Below, piece by piece: positions 28,026-36,843 of a DNA stretch of 64,000 bases. A model generated the notes under the pieces. It was not told the DNA's origin and did not search any database. It saw nothing but the letters and a program-made list of their open reading frames with translations. Position 1 is the stretch's first letter; the number at the start of each line of letters is the position of its first letter. The position numbers and the translations under genes were made by a program. This DNA is from Caulobacter sp. CCH9-E1. GTDB taxonomy: Bacteria > Pseudomonadota > Alphaproteobacteria > Caulobacterales > Caulobacteraceae. Location: the NCBI RefSeq assembly GCF_001556515.1, contig NZ_LSJA01000038.1, positions 1 to 64,000 of the forward strand, read 5' to 3'.

Positions 28026-28745
28026 TCAGCAGGTTTCCCGTTCCCGCGCGTTCCAGGCGGCGATCTCGGCGTCCCGGAACTTGACCCACTCGGCCCGCAG
28101 CACCGCCGGCCGTTTGCCATGGCGCTCGTCGAGGAACTCGGCCCCGACGACGCGGTCGGTGCGGAAGGTGCGGAACGCCTCGCGCAGCTCGCACCAGGCG
28201 ATGATCATCCGGATGGTCTCGCGATAGCCGACCGTGACCGGCCAGATGACGCGGTTGCTGACCGCGCCGGCCTCGTCGCTGTAGTCGAGGCGGATCTTGC
28301 GGCCAGCGTGGATCCAGGCGCGGACCTGAGCGACGTCGATGCGGTCGGTCTGGGGCTTCCAGGCGGGCGAGGCCGCCGCCGCCGGCTCCAGCACATAGGG
28401 GCGCAGTCGATCGGGAACAGCCGAGGCGATCTTGCTGATCAGGTCCTTGGCGGCCTTGGCCAGCACCGGGTCGCCGCGTCCGGCAACCCACTGCGCGCCC
28501 AGCACCGCCGCCTCGATCTCGTCGGGCGTCAGCATCAGCGGCGGCATGTCGAAGCCGGCTTCCAGCACATAGCCGACGCCGGCCTCGCCGCGAATCGGGG
28601 CGCGTTGGCCGACCAGGGCGGCGATGTCGCGATAGACGCTGCGCTTGGAGGTCTCCAGCTCGGCGGCGATGGCGTCGGCTGTCACCGGCGCGCGGCTGCG
28701 GCGCAGGATCTGGATGATCTGGAAAAGGCGTTCGGCGCGTCTCAT
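28026..28745 (-). CDS. WYL-domain (YafY-type) transcriptional regulator
   Basis: A 239-residue DeoR-like regulator. The N-terminal winged helix reads LFQIIQILRRSRAPVTADAI and the WYL domain has RKIRLDYSDEAGAVSNRVI and SNRVIWPVTVGYRETIRMI. WYL domains bind nucleotides, DNA ends or small ligands. It is divergent from the GST-like gene 94 bases away, which it probably controls, as in many YafY pairs. Confidence 0.9.
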   Translation of the reverse strand: MRRAERLFQIIQILRRSRAPVTADAIAAELETSKRSVYRDIAALVGQRAPIRGEAGVGYVLEAGFDMPPLMLTPDEIEAAVLGAQWVAGRGDPVLAKAAKDLISKIASAVPDRLRPYVLEPAAAASPAWKPQTDRIDVAQVRAWIHAGRKIRLDYSDEAGAVSNRVIWPVTVGYRETIRMIIAWCELREAFRTFRTDRVVGAEFLDERHGKRPAVLRAEWVKFRDAEIAAWNARERETC

Positions 28746-28839
28746 GACTTCGAATATCAGCGATCGCTACTGACAGCATGCTGGCAGTAGGGTGGCGGTA
28801 GCAAGTGGTCATCACGACATTCGAGATCGGAGAGGGACC

Positions 28840-29568
28840 ATGATCACGCTGTTCGCCGCCGGAGCCGGGTTCGGGCTGCCCGAGATCAGCCCCTATGTCA
28901 CCAAGACCGAGGTCCAGCTGATGATGGCCGGCCTCGACTATCGCAAGACGGTCGGCAGCCGCGAGACCGCGCCCAAGGGCCAGCTGCCGTGGATCGAGGA
29001 CGCGGCCCAGGCGATCGGCGACTCCACCTTCATCCGCGCCCACATCGAGCAGAAGTACAATGTCGATCTCGATATCGGTCTGACCGGCAAGGAGCGCGCC
29101 CAGGCCTGGGCGATCGAGCGGATGATCGAGAACCAGCTGGGCTGGGTCTCGGGCTATTTCCGCTTCCTGGAGCCCGCCAATTTCGCCAAGGGGCCGGCGC
29201 GCTGGTTCGACCAGGCGCCCGAGCACTTGCGCGACGGCCTTCGGCAGGGGCTCCTGGAGGCGGTCAGCGCCAACATCCGCGCCGTCGGCGTCGGGCGTCA
29301 CCTTCGCGAGGAGATCGCGTGGCTGGGCAGTCTGTCGCTGCGCTCGCTGGACGAACTGCTGGAGGACAAGACCTATCTGATGCGCGACAGCCACCCCGTC
29401 GGCGTCGACGCCATCGCCTTCGCCATGCTGGCCGCGATCCTGACGCCGTTCTTCGATTCGCCGCTGCGGCGGGAGGCTGAAAGCTATCCGCGCCTTGTCG
29501 CCTATGTCGGCCGCATGATGAGCCAATTCTACCCCGCCCATCCCTGGGGACTGCGCCAAGCGGCGTAA
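28840..29568 (+). CDS. Glutathione S-transferase-like protein
   Basis: A 242-residue protein with a thioredoxin-like N-terminal fold (TKTEVQLMMAGLDYRKTV, KGQLPWIED) and an all-helical C-terminal GST domain (DSHPVGVDAIAFAMLAAIL). It resembles the Tom37/failed-axon-connections type rather than classical GSTs. There is no obvious catalytic Cys or Tyr of the standard classes. The ATG at 28840 follows GGAGAGGGACC. A glutathione role is plausible but unproven. Confidence 0.82.
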   Translation: MITLFAAGAGFGLPEISPYVTKTEVQLMMAGLDYRKTVGSRETAPKGQLPWIEDAAQAIGDSTFIRAHIEQKYNVDLDIGLTGKERAQAWAIERMIENQLGWVSGYFRFLEPANFAKGPARWFDQAPEHLRDGLRQGLLEAVSANIRAVGVGRHLREEIAWLGSLSLRSLDELLEDKTYLMRDSHPVGVDAIAFAMLAAILTPFFDSPLRREAESYPRLVAYVGRMMSQFYPAHPWGLRQAA

Positions 29569-29657
29569 GGGCCTCAACTATCCCCCGTGAAAGTCTAGAT
29601 CACCGCCGTTCAGGTTGCGGTCGCCGGTTGCATTTCATTTCGATCTGACGTTGTTGA

Positions 29658-29693
29658 CGGCCAATGACCTCGCTTTGGCGCGATCATTGGCCG
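29658..29693. promoter_or_regulatory. Inverted repeat upstream of the 111-residue protein
   Basis: CGGCCAATGA (29658-29667) and TCATTGGCCG (29684-29693) are perfect 10-bp arms around 16 bases, about 70 bases before the start of the next gene. A TTGACG sequence at its left edge could be a -35 box, so the repeat may be an operator. Confidence 0.5.
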
Positions 29694-29762
29694 CACATGT
29701 CTAGGTCTTGCCCCTCGCGGCGGGCGTGTGCTGTTTTGCGGCTTCAAAATAGGGGGTATGGG

Positions 29763-30098
29763 ATGTCTGAGACTTTGGCGCCGGTAGAGGTTGAGACGGT
29801 GCTGGAAGCGATCTCGACGGAGATGTCGATCGCGGCCGTGGCGTGCGGACATCTGGACGTGGCGCTGGGCAAGATCCTCGAGGTCGTGCCGGCCGAGCAT
29901 CGCTTGGCCGTGATGCACGAGCTGCACATGGTCGACATGCTGGCCCAGCACATCACCGCCATCACCGACTTCACCGGCCGCGTGCTGCACGAGAGCCACC
30001 ACACCGGCCGCCTCGAGGTCAACGACGCCCTCAACGCCATCACCCTGGGCGACGTCGCCGCCCGCCTGCGCGCCTCGCTGCTGGCCAAGGCCGGCTAA
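29763..30098 (+). CDS. Conserved small protein of unknown function
   Basis: A 111-residue soluble helical protein (MSETLAPVEVETVLEAI, then HHTGRLEVNDALNAITLGDV). It has no signal peptide, Cys pair or DNA-binding motif. Nine His residues are scattered through the chain (e.g. ACGHLD, HELHMVD, HESHH), a modest enrichment that could bind metal. The start at 29763 agrees with the coding pattern. An inverted repeat sits in its promoter region. It is followed by 8 bases and the convergent dehydrogenase. Confidence 0.75.
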   Translation: MSETLAPVEVETVLEAISTEMSIAAVACGHLDVALGKILEVVPAEHRLAVMHELHMVDMLAQHITAITDFTGRVLHESHHTGRLEVNDALNAITLGDVAARLRASLLAKAG

Positions 30099-30106
30099 GA
30101 CGGCCC

Positions 30107-31123
30107 TTAGTGAGACGGCCGGACGGCGTCCGCGGACACCGCGTGCGCCGACGGTCGTCCGGCCTCGACATCAGCCAGATTGCCCAGCGTCGTCTCGGCG
30201 ATCGCGGTCAGCGCTTCCTCGGTGAGGAAGGCCTGGTGGCCGGTCACCAGCACGTTCGGGAAGGTCAGCAGGCGCTGGAAGAGGTCGTCCTGGATGATCT
30301 CGTTCGACAGGTCCTCGAAGAACAGGTCCGCCTCCTGCTCGTAGACATCCAGCGCCACGCCGCCCACCTGCCGTGACTTGAGGCCCGCGATCAGGGCGGT
30401 GGTGTCGATCAGCGCGCCCCGGCTGGTGTTGATGATCAGCACGCCAGGCTTGGCGGCCGCGATGGCGGCGTCGTCGATCAGGTGCCGCGTCTCGGGCGTC
30501 AGCGGGCAGTGCAGCGAGATCAGCTCGGCTTCGCGCAGCAGGGTCTTCACGGGGACATAGCGGACGCCGGCCGCGATGAGCGCCGGATCCTGCACGACAT
30601 CGCTGGCCAGAACCTCGCAGCCAAAGCCCAGGCGCAGCATCCGCGCGACCAGCGCTCCGATCCGGCCGGTGCCGACGACCCCCGCCGTGCGTCCGGCCAG
30701 GTTGCGGCCGATCAGGCCGTCGAGGGCGAAGTTGTTCTCGCGGACACGGGCGTAGGCGCGCGGGATGTTGCGATCCAGCGCTAGCAGCAGGCCCAGGGTG
30801 AACTCCGCCACCGCCTCCGGCGAATAGGCCGGCACGCGCACGACGGTGACGCCCAGCCGTTGCGCCGCCGCCAGGTCGACATTGTTGAAGCCGGCGCACC
30901 GCAGCGCCACGGTCCGCGTCCCGCCGGTGGCTAGAGCCTCCAGCGTCGCCGCGTCGAGGCGGTCGTTGACGAAGACGCACACCGCCGGGTAGCCGACGGC
31001 CAGCGGCGCCGAGGAGGCGTCGAGGCGGGCCTCGAAGTAGTCGATGCGGTGACCAAAGGCGCCATTCGCGGCGTCGAAGAAACGCCGATCGTAGGCCTTG
31101 GCCGAGAACATCGCCACCCGCAT
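30107..31123 (-). CDS. D-2-hydroxyacid dehydrogenase (D-lactate dehydrogenase type)
   Basis: A 338-residue NAD-dependent D-isomer-specific dehydrogenase. The NAD motif is VVGTGRIGALVARML. The catalytic residues lie in LINTSRGALIDTTAL (Arg) and the His in TGHQAFLTEEALTAIAE. The overall pattern, including YSPEAVAEFTLGLLL, matches D-lactate dehydrogenases (LdhA type). It would interconvert pyruvate and D-lactate. Transcribed alone on the minus strand. Confidence 0.92.
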   Translation of the reverse strand: MRVAMFSAKAYDRRFFDAANGAFGHRIDYFEARLDASSAPLAVGYPAVCVFVNDRLDAATLEALATGGTRTVALRCAGFNNVDLAAAQRLGVTVVRVPAYSPEAVAEFTLGLLLALDRNIPRAYARVRENNFALDGLIGRNLAGRTAGVVGTGRIGALVARMLRLGFGCEVLASDVVQDPALIAAGVRYVPVKTLLREAELISLHCPLTPETRHLIDDAAIAAAKPGVLIINTSRGALIDTTALIAGLKSRQVGGVALDVYEQEADLFFEDLSNEIIQDDLFQRLLTFPNVLVTGHQAFLTEEALTAIAETTLGNLADVEAGRPSAHAVSADAVRPSH

Positions 31124-31217
31124 GGTCTGCTCCTCACGTGAAGGCCGCAGCGGTAGCAGATCGCGCGGGGCGCGCGCAGCGCGGGCGGCTACGGAGGGTC
31201 AGCCCGCCAAGGCCCGC

Positions 31218-31958
31218 TCACCAAGGTATCGGCGCGCCGTCGTAGTCGAAGAAGCCGCCGCTGTCGGCGGCCTCCCACTGGTGAACGACCTTCAGAAGCT
31301 TGGCGACGGCCTCGCGCGGCGTCGCGATCGACCGGGCGCCGCGCGCGAACGGGGCGCTCAGCGGCGTGTCGACTGTTCCCGGATGCAGGGCGGCGCAGAT
31401 CGTCAGCGGCCGTTCGCGCGACAGCTCGATCGCCTGGCAGCGGATCAGCATGTTCAGCGCCGCCTTGCTGGCGCGGTAGGCGTGCCAGCCGCCCAGGCTG
31501 TTGTCGCCGATGCTGCCGACGCGGGCCGATAGCGCCGCGATCACGCCGCGTTCATAGCGGGGCAGCAGCGGCGCCAAGTGCTTGCAGACCAGCGTGGGCA
31601 GCACGGTGTTGACCTCGAACAGCCGAGAGAGGCTGGCGGCCGTCACCGCCTTCATGGACTTCTCGGGCGCGAGACCTGGCTCATGCAGAATGCCCGTGGC
31701 GATCAGGATCAATCCCGGAGCGCCGAGCCTGGAAATCTCGATCGCCAGATTGGCCAGGGCTTGCTCATCCAGCAGGTCGGCGGCCAGGAAGGGCAGGCGC
31801 GGATCGTCGGGCCAGTCGTCAGGCCGCCGGCGACCGACGCCGACCACCTTGTCCCAGCCCGGCTCGCCGCGCAGTTCCTCGACGAAGGCGCGCCCCAGGC
31901 CGCCGCCGGCGCCGACCACGACCGCGAGGCGTTGGTCTGGCTCTTGATCGAGCGTCAT
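31218..31958 (-). CDS. Short-chain dehydrogenase/reductase
   Basis: A 246-residue SDR, close to the C-factor/CsgA-like group. The NAD(P) motif is VVGAGGGLGRAFVEEL. The active site Tyr and Lys are in GGWHAYRASKAALNML, and the Ser is in ARVGS. The C terminus (WEAADSGGFFDYDGAPIPW) matches that group. It begins 1 base after the stop of the DUF3429 gene, so the two are coupled. Substrate unknown. Confidence 0.88.
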   Translation of the reverse strand: MTLDQEPDQRLAVVVGAGGGLGRAFVEELRGEPGWDKVVGVGRRRPDDWPDDPRLPFLAADLLDEQALANLAIEISRLGAPGLILIATGILHEPGLAPEKSMKAVTAASLSRLFEVNTVLPTLVCKHLAPLLPRYERGVIAALSARVGSIGDNSLGGWHAYRASKAALNMLIRCQAIELSRERPLTICAALHPGTVDTPLSAPFARGARSIATPREAVAKLLKVVHQWEAADSGGFFDYDGAPIPW

Positions 31959-31959
31959 C

Positions 31960-32436
31960 TCAGCCGCCCGCCACCGCCGCGCCGATCACCAGGCCGACGC
32001 AGGCCATGGCCGTCAGCGGCAGGCGAAGCTGCCGGTACCACTCGGGGAGAGACTTGGAGGTTACGTCCCAGACGCCTTGCGCGGCCAGGGCGGCGCCCAT
32101 GCCAAGCAGGGCGTCCGCCGCCAGCTTGGGTTCGCTCTGCCCCATGACGCCGACGGCGGCGAGCGCCCAGCCGACCAGGGGCGGGGCCATCGCCAGGACC
32201 AGGGTGTCGGAGCGGCAATCGTCGCTGAACACCGCCTGCGCCGCGCGCACGCCGCCCAGGAAGGACAGGATGGCGGCGGCGTAGACGACCTGGATGCTGC
32301 TCCAGGACAAGACCGGTTCGAACCAGTCGATCCGCAGCACCGGCGGCGCCAGGAACGGGATCAGCCCCAGGCCGCCCAGCCAGGTCATCAGCTTGGCCTG
32401 GGATCGCGCCTGGCCGATCTCTTGCGCGTGCGACAT
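31960..32436 (-). CDS. DUF3429 membrane protein
   Basis: A 158-residue integral membrane protein with about five hydrophobic segments (for example WLGGLGLIPFLAPPVL, VVYAAAILSFLGGVRAA). It matches the DUF3429 family by the FLGGVRAAQAVF and LPEWYRQLRLPLT patterns. Function unknown. The ATG at 32436 (MSHAQEIG) is preferred to 32460 on RBS grounds. It is directly followed by the SDR gene. Confidence 0.8.
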   Translation of the reverse strand: MSHAQEIGQARSQAKLMTWLGGLGLIPFLAPPVLRIDWFEPVLSWSSIQVVYAAAILSFLGGVRAAQAVFSDDCRSDTLVLAMAPPLVGWALAAVGVMGQSEPKLAADALLGMGAALAAQGVWDVTSKSLPEWYRQLRLPLTAMACVGLVIGAAVAGG

Positions 32437-32658
32437 GGCTTTCCCGCTCCCTCGGACCAAGCGCCTAGCTGGCGCTCGGATGAGAGATACGCGGCGTCGC
32501 CGCGATTGGATGACCGCACACGCCGTATCGATCGCTCAAAGCGCTCGAGACGTCAGTCCTGGAGGTGCGCCAACGGCCGCTTCTGGCGCGTTGTAGTCGT
32601 CGGGGTCTCCCACACGGAGTTTCACACGATTGTCGTCAGGCGCTGGCATGGCCGGCTC

Positions 32659-33213
32659 ATGTCCATCCCCGCCTCCGATCAAGGCCTGACGCCTGAGGCG
32701 TCCGGCTCGCCAGGCGCCGAGCGCTTTGAGGCCCTGGCCCGACGCCTTCGCGTTCCGCTGCTGCGCTACTTCACTCGCCGCACCGGCTCGCGGCCCGACA
32801 GCGAGGAATTGGTACAGGACCTGTTTCTGCGACTGCTGCGCCGCCCTGGCCTCATGGCCCTGGAAAGCATCGATGGTTACGTGTTCGAGGCCGCCGCGAA
32901 CCTCCTTCGCGACAAGGTGAAACGGGAACGGACACGGCCGCTGCTGAGCGCGGTCGACTTGGATCGTATCGACCTGGCCGACGACCTCCCGGACGCGGAG
33001 GACGTCATCGGCGGGCGACAGAACCTGGAACGCATCCGGATCGCCCTCAAGTCGCTCTCGCCTCGGGCGCGCACCATCGTCATTCTTCGTCGCTTCGAGG
33101 ATATGAGCCACGCCCAGATCGCCGCCCGGCTGAATATCTCGGTCAGCGCCGTCGAGAAGCATCTTGTGCGGTCGATGGCCGTTCTGCGCAACGCCTTGCG
33201 GGAGCAGGGATGA
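32659..33213 (+). CDS. ECF sigma factor, FecI-like
   Basis: A 184-residue sigma-70 family factor with only regions 2 and 4. Region 2 has RYFTRRTGSRPDSEELVQDL and region 4 has LSPRARTIVILRRFEDMSHA and ISVSAVEKHLVRSMA. The gene overlaps the FecR gene by 4 bases (ATGA), and a TonB receptor with a signalling domain follows. It is thus the sigma factor of a cell-surface signalling system and should direct transcription of the receptor and perhaps phoD. Confidence 0.93.
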   Translation: MSIPASDQGLTPEASGSPGAERFEALARRLRVPLLRYFTRRTGSRPDSEELVQDLFLRLLRRPGLMALESIDGYVFEAAANLLRDKVKRERTRPLLSAVDLDRIDLADDLPDAEDVIGGRQNLERIRIALKSLSPRARTIVILRRFEDMSHAQIAARLNISVSAVEKHLVRSMAVLRNALREQG

Positions 33214-34160
33214 TGAGGCGTCGCATCGTTGACGAGGACGAGGCCGCCCGATGGTTCGCCAAGGCTGATCGCGGGCCGCTGGCGGCGGACGACCGCAAGG
33301 CGTTCCTTGAGTGGCTCGAAGCCCCCGGCAACGCCGAGGCCTATCAGGAAACCGCCGACGCCTGGTCGTCCCTGAGGGCGGCCAAGGGCGCCGATGGCCT
33401 GATGGCGATGCGCGCGGCTGCTTTGCGCGACGCATCCGGGATCAGCCGTCGGCGCGCGATCTTCGGCTTGGCCGGCGCCGCGACAGCGGCGGGCGGGGGC
33501 GGCGTCGCGGTGATGATGGCCAGCGCGGCCGGCGCGACGATCCGCACCAGCGCGGGCGAGCGCCTTACCGCCCCGTTGCCGGACGGATCGAGCGTGACCC
33601 TGGCTCCGCTGTCGAGGGTTCGTGTGCAGTACGACGCCCAGCGTCGGCGCGTGCGGCTCGTTGAGGGGCAGGCCTATTTCGACATGCGCTCGGCCCCCGA
33701 CCGGCCGTTCCAGGTCGTTGTTGGCGATGAGCGCGCCCAAGGCAGCGGCGGGCGCTTCCAAGTGACCAAGCAGGGCGATACGGCGCAGATTCTTATCGAG
33801 GACGGAGCGCTCGACGTCGCCGCGGCCGGACAGGCCGCGCCGCGAAGACTGACGACCGGCCAAATGGTGTCTGGTCAGGCCGGGCCAAAATCCGTGGCGG
33901 CGGCGGATCTCGACGCGCTCACGGCCTGGCGCGATGGCCGGCTGGTGTTCAACGACACGCCGTTGCCGCAGGTCGCGGCGGCGTTCAATCGCTATTCCAG
34001 CGACCAGTTGTCCCTGGCTCCGGGCGCGCGGCTGGACGACATCCGGATCTCCGGATCGTTCCGCTACGACGGCGCGCGCGAGTTCGCCAACGCCCTGCGC
34101 GTGGGCTTTGGCGTGCGCGTCCATCAGGTCGACAGGACAACCTGGGAGATCGCCGAATGA
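33210..34160 (+). CDS. FecR-like anti-sigma regulator
   Basis: A 316-residue transmembrane regulator. The N-terminal cytoplasmic part (DUF4880/FecR_N) has EDEAARWFAKADRGPLAADD and WLEAPGNAEAYQETADAW. A membrane segment follows near residues 78-103 (RRRAIFGLAGAATAAGGGG). The periplasmic FecR domain (LPDGSSVTLAPLSRVRVQYD) leads to a C-terminal STN-like segment that would contact the receptor. It would hold or activate the sigma factor depending on receptor state. Confidence 0.93.
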   Translation: MMRRRIVDEDEAARWFAKADRGPLAADDRKAFLEWLEAPGNAEAYQETADAWSSLRAAKGADGLMAMRAAALRDASGISRRRAIFGLAGAATAAGGGGVAVMMASAAGATIRTSAGERLTAPLPDGSSVTLAPLSRVRVQYDAQRRRVRLVEGQAYFDMRSAPDRPFQVVVGDERAQGSGGRFQVTKQGDTAQILIEDGALDVAAAGQAAPRRLTTGQMVSGQAGPKSVAAADLDALTAWRDGRLVFNDTPLPQVAAAFNRYSSDQLSLAPGARLDDIRISGSFRYDGAREFANALRVGFGVRVHQVDRTTWEIAE

Positions 34161-34277
34161 CCGATGCTGGCGTCCCGGCATTCGATGAAATTTTCGCGAC
34201 AAGGTGAGGCTTTCGGCGGAGCCGCGGTTCCTGGGGATGATCGGTCGACGGGGGCCGGATTTGCCTAGGAAAGCACG

Positions 34278-36776
34278 ATGACGAACCGAGTTTCCCACGC
34301 CGCTGGTCTTCGGCGCGGCCTGATGGCCTGCTGCGCCGTGATGGTCCTGAGCGCGGCCGCGCCGGCCCTGGCCCAGGAGCCCGCCGCGCCGTCGGTGGCC
34401 TTCACCCTGCCCACCCAACCCCTGGAACTGGCCCTGCCGGCCTTCGCCAAGCAGGCCGACGTGCAGGTGCTCTATGCGTCGAACCTCGTGAAGGGCAAGC
34501 GGGCCAACGCCGTGATCGGCACGCGCCCGCCCGCCGAGGCGCTGCGTGACCTCCTGGCGGGTTCGGGCCTGAAGGCGACGGCCACCGGACCGCGGACATT
34601 TCTGATCTCGGTGGAGGAAAATCCGGTCGTCGCCGAGCTGGAAGAAGTGATTGTCACCGCCCAGAAGCGCTCGGCGCGGATCGAGAACGTCCCGATCGCC
34701 GTGACCGTCGTCGAAGGCGGCGACGCCCAGCGGCGCGGGATCACCAATGTCGTCGACCTCGTCGATCAGGTCGCCGGCGTCTCGGTGAACTATGCCTTCG
34801 GCGGCACCAACTACGGCCTGATCAGCATCCGCGGCATCGGCGGCGCCGACGACTACAAGCCCAACGGCAACCCCTCGGTCGCCTTGCATGTCGATGGCGT
34901 CTACCAGACCTCGAACGCCTATCTGGGCATGCCGCTGTTCGACCTCGATCGAATCGAAGTGCTCAAGGGACCGCAAGGCACGCTGTACGGCCGCAACACC
35001 ACGGCCGGCGTCATCAACGCCATCACCCGGGGTCCTGGCCAAGCTCTGGAAGGCTCTGGCCGCGTCGAGTACGGCAGCTACGACTATACCGAGCTGGAGG
35101 CCTCGGTCGGCGGGCCGATCAGCGAGAACCTCGGGGTTCGCCTCGCCGTCCTGGCCCAGAACGGCGGCGGCTTCATGGATGGCGCCGGAGCGGGCCTTCT
35201 GGCCGGCTTCCGGCCTTCGGTGCGCGGCGTCGTCCAGACCCAGGTTCCGGCGCTGGTTGATCCGGGCCGCCGAAAGGGCTTTGGCGACAAGGACCTCGTC
35301 GCCGGCCGCGCGACCTTCGACGTCAAGATGGCCCCGGAAAGCGATCTGGTCGTGAAGCTGTTCGGCAGTCGCGACCGCGGCGACACCCGTCAGTACGACC
35401 GGATCTCGCGGGCCCGGGACGCCACGATCGCCAACGCCGGCGAGAATGACGATCCCTACGAGTTCTACTCGACCGGCTATCCGACCCAGAGCATCGACAT
35501 CTATGGCGGCTCGGCGAGCTTCAGCCACAAGGTCCGGGAGAACCTGAATTTCACCGCCATCGGCGGCTGGCAGGGCAGCAAGCGCTCTGTGAAAGGCAAC
35601 GGTGACGGCTCGCCCTATCCGGCCTCTTATTTCGACGCCAACGAGAAGCTCAGCCAGTCATCGCTGGAACTGCGCCTGGCCGACGACACCGGCGGCAAGC
35701 TGGACTGGATCGCCGGCGCCTTCTACGTGACCGACGACGTCAAGTTCGACACCAACTGGATCAGCTATTCGGCGCTGACGACGTACGACAACCTTCACCG
35801 CCAGGAACGCAACAGCTTCGCGCTGTTCGGCCAGGCCGACTATCATCTGCTCGATCGCCTGCAAGTGTCGGCCGGCCTGCGGTATACGCGGGACAACGCC
35901 CACTATGTCGGCCGCAACATCGACCACAATCCGTGGGGTATCAGCACCTTCACGACGACCTTCGCCACCACCAACCCCTTCTCATGGGATGAGAAGTTCG
36001 ACGACGACAACGTCTCGGGCCGCCTGACCGTGAAGTACGACGTCACCTCGGCCCTGAACGTCTTCGTTTCGGCCGGGACGGGCTATCGCGGCGGCGGCTT
36101 CGACGGCACCTCGATCTTTACCGTGGCCGAGACCAAGCCGTTCGCCTCGGAGACCGTGCGCGCCTACGAGGCGGGCCTGCGCTGGACCACTTCGCGCCTT
36201 CGCCTGTCGCTGGACGTTTTCGACTACCGCTTCAGCGAACTGCAGGCGACGACGCGCCTGGCCAACGACACCAACGGCCGCGCCAATGTCGGCAAGGCTA
36301 GCAGCAAGGGTGTCGAGGTGGCGCTCAGCGCCCAGTTGCTGCGCACCGAGCGCCAGAACCTGACCTTTGACGTCAACGCCGCGTGGCTCGACACCGAAGT
36401 CCTGTCGTTCTCCTCCAACCGCGTGGCCGATGTGCTGCAGACGGTGGGCGACCCGCTGCCGGGCGCGCCGGATGTATCGGCCACCGCTAGCCTGAACCAC
36501 AGCATCGCGCTGAGGGAAGGCTGGTCGCTGCGCAGCCGGGTGGGCGTCACCCACCATGGCGAGGAATCCAACCGCCTGAACGCGGCGCCAGGCAACACAG
36601 CCAAGGCCTACACCCTGGTCAACGCGCGGGTGGACTTGGCCACGCCATCGAACTGGACGGTCTATGCCTATGGTCGCAACATTACCGACGAGGTCTATTT
36701 CCCGGAGCTGAACGGCGCGGCTCGACTGGTCGGAGCGCCCGCCACCTACGGGATCGGCGCGCGGTTCGACTTCTGA
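34278..36776 (+). CDS. TonB-dependent transducer receptor with STN domain
   Basis: An 832-residue outer-membrane receptor. After the signal peptide (ending near ALAQEPAA) comes the STN secretin/TonB short domain (about residues 40-110, LELALPAFAKQADVQVLYAS), which signals to FecR. The plug has EEVIVTAQKRSARIENVPIA and VLKGPQGTLYGRNTTAGVI, and the C-terminal strand is TYGIGARFDF. With the upstream sigma and FecR genes it forms a regulated uptake system. The ligand is unknown. The next gene is phoD, which may be informative. Confidence 0.92.
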   Translation: MTNRVSHAAGLRRGLMACCAVMVLSAAAPALAQEPAAPSVAFTLPTQPLELALPAFAKQADVQVLYASNLVKGKRANAVIGTRPPAEALRDLLAGSGLKATATGPRTFLISVEENPVVAELEEVIVTAQKRSARIENVPIAVTVVEGGDAQRRGITNVVDLVDQVAGVSVNYAFGGTNYGLISIRGIGGADDYKPNGNPSVALHVDGVYQTSNAYLGMPLFDLDRIEVLKGPQGTLYGRNTTAGVINAITRGPGQALEGSGRVEYGSYDYTELEASVGGPISENLGVRLAVLAQNGGGFMDGAGAGLLAGFRPSVRGVVQTQVPALVDPGRRKGFGDKDLVAGRATFDVKMAPESDLVVKLFGSRDRGDTRQYDRISRARDATIANAGENDDPYEFYSTGYPTQSIDIYGGSASFSHKVRENLNFTAIGGWQGSKRSVKGNGDGSPYPASYFDANEKLSQSSLELRLADDTGGKLDWIAGAFYVTDDVKFDTNWISYSALTTYDNLHRQERNSFALFGQADYHLLDRLQVSAGLRYTRDNAHYVGRNIDHNPWGISTFTTTFATTNPFSWDEKFDDDNVSGRLTVKYDVTSALNVFVSAGTGYRGGGFDGTSIFTVAETKPFASETVRAYEAGLRWTTSRLRLSLDVFDYRFSELQATTRLANDTNGRANVGKASSKGVEVALSAQLLRTERQNLTFDVNAAWLDTEVLSFSSNRVADVLQTVGDPLPGAPDVSATASLNHSIALREGWSLRSRVGVTHHGEESNRLNAAPGNTAKAYTLVNARVDLATPSNWTVYAYGRNITDEVYFPELNGAARLVGAPATYGIGARFDF

Positions 36777-36782
36777 TCGCGG

Positions 36783-36812
36783 GGCGATCCGATCCTCTCG
36801 GGTCGGATCGCC
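36783..36812. terminator. Hairpin between the TonB receptor and phoD
   Basis: Arms 36783-36795 (GGCGATCCGATCC) and 36800-36812 (GGGTCGGATCGCC) pair over 13 positions with one G-T wobble around a TCTC loop. It may terminate or attenuate transcription, leaving some read-through into phoD. There is no long T-tract. Confidence 0.6.
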
Positions 36813-36843
36813 TCCACCTCGTTTCTCCGACGGGATTCCAGCG

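Noticed and set aside
27970..29577. 535-codon open frame on the minus strand
   Set aside because: It runs through the palindrome and overlaps the WYL and GST-like genes, both of which are well supported in other frames.
32877..35528. 883-codon open frame on the minus strand
   Set aside because: It is antisense to the FecR and receptor genes, which have clear domains. Long antisense frames are expected at this GC content, and its translation is low-complexity with no recognised fold.
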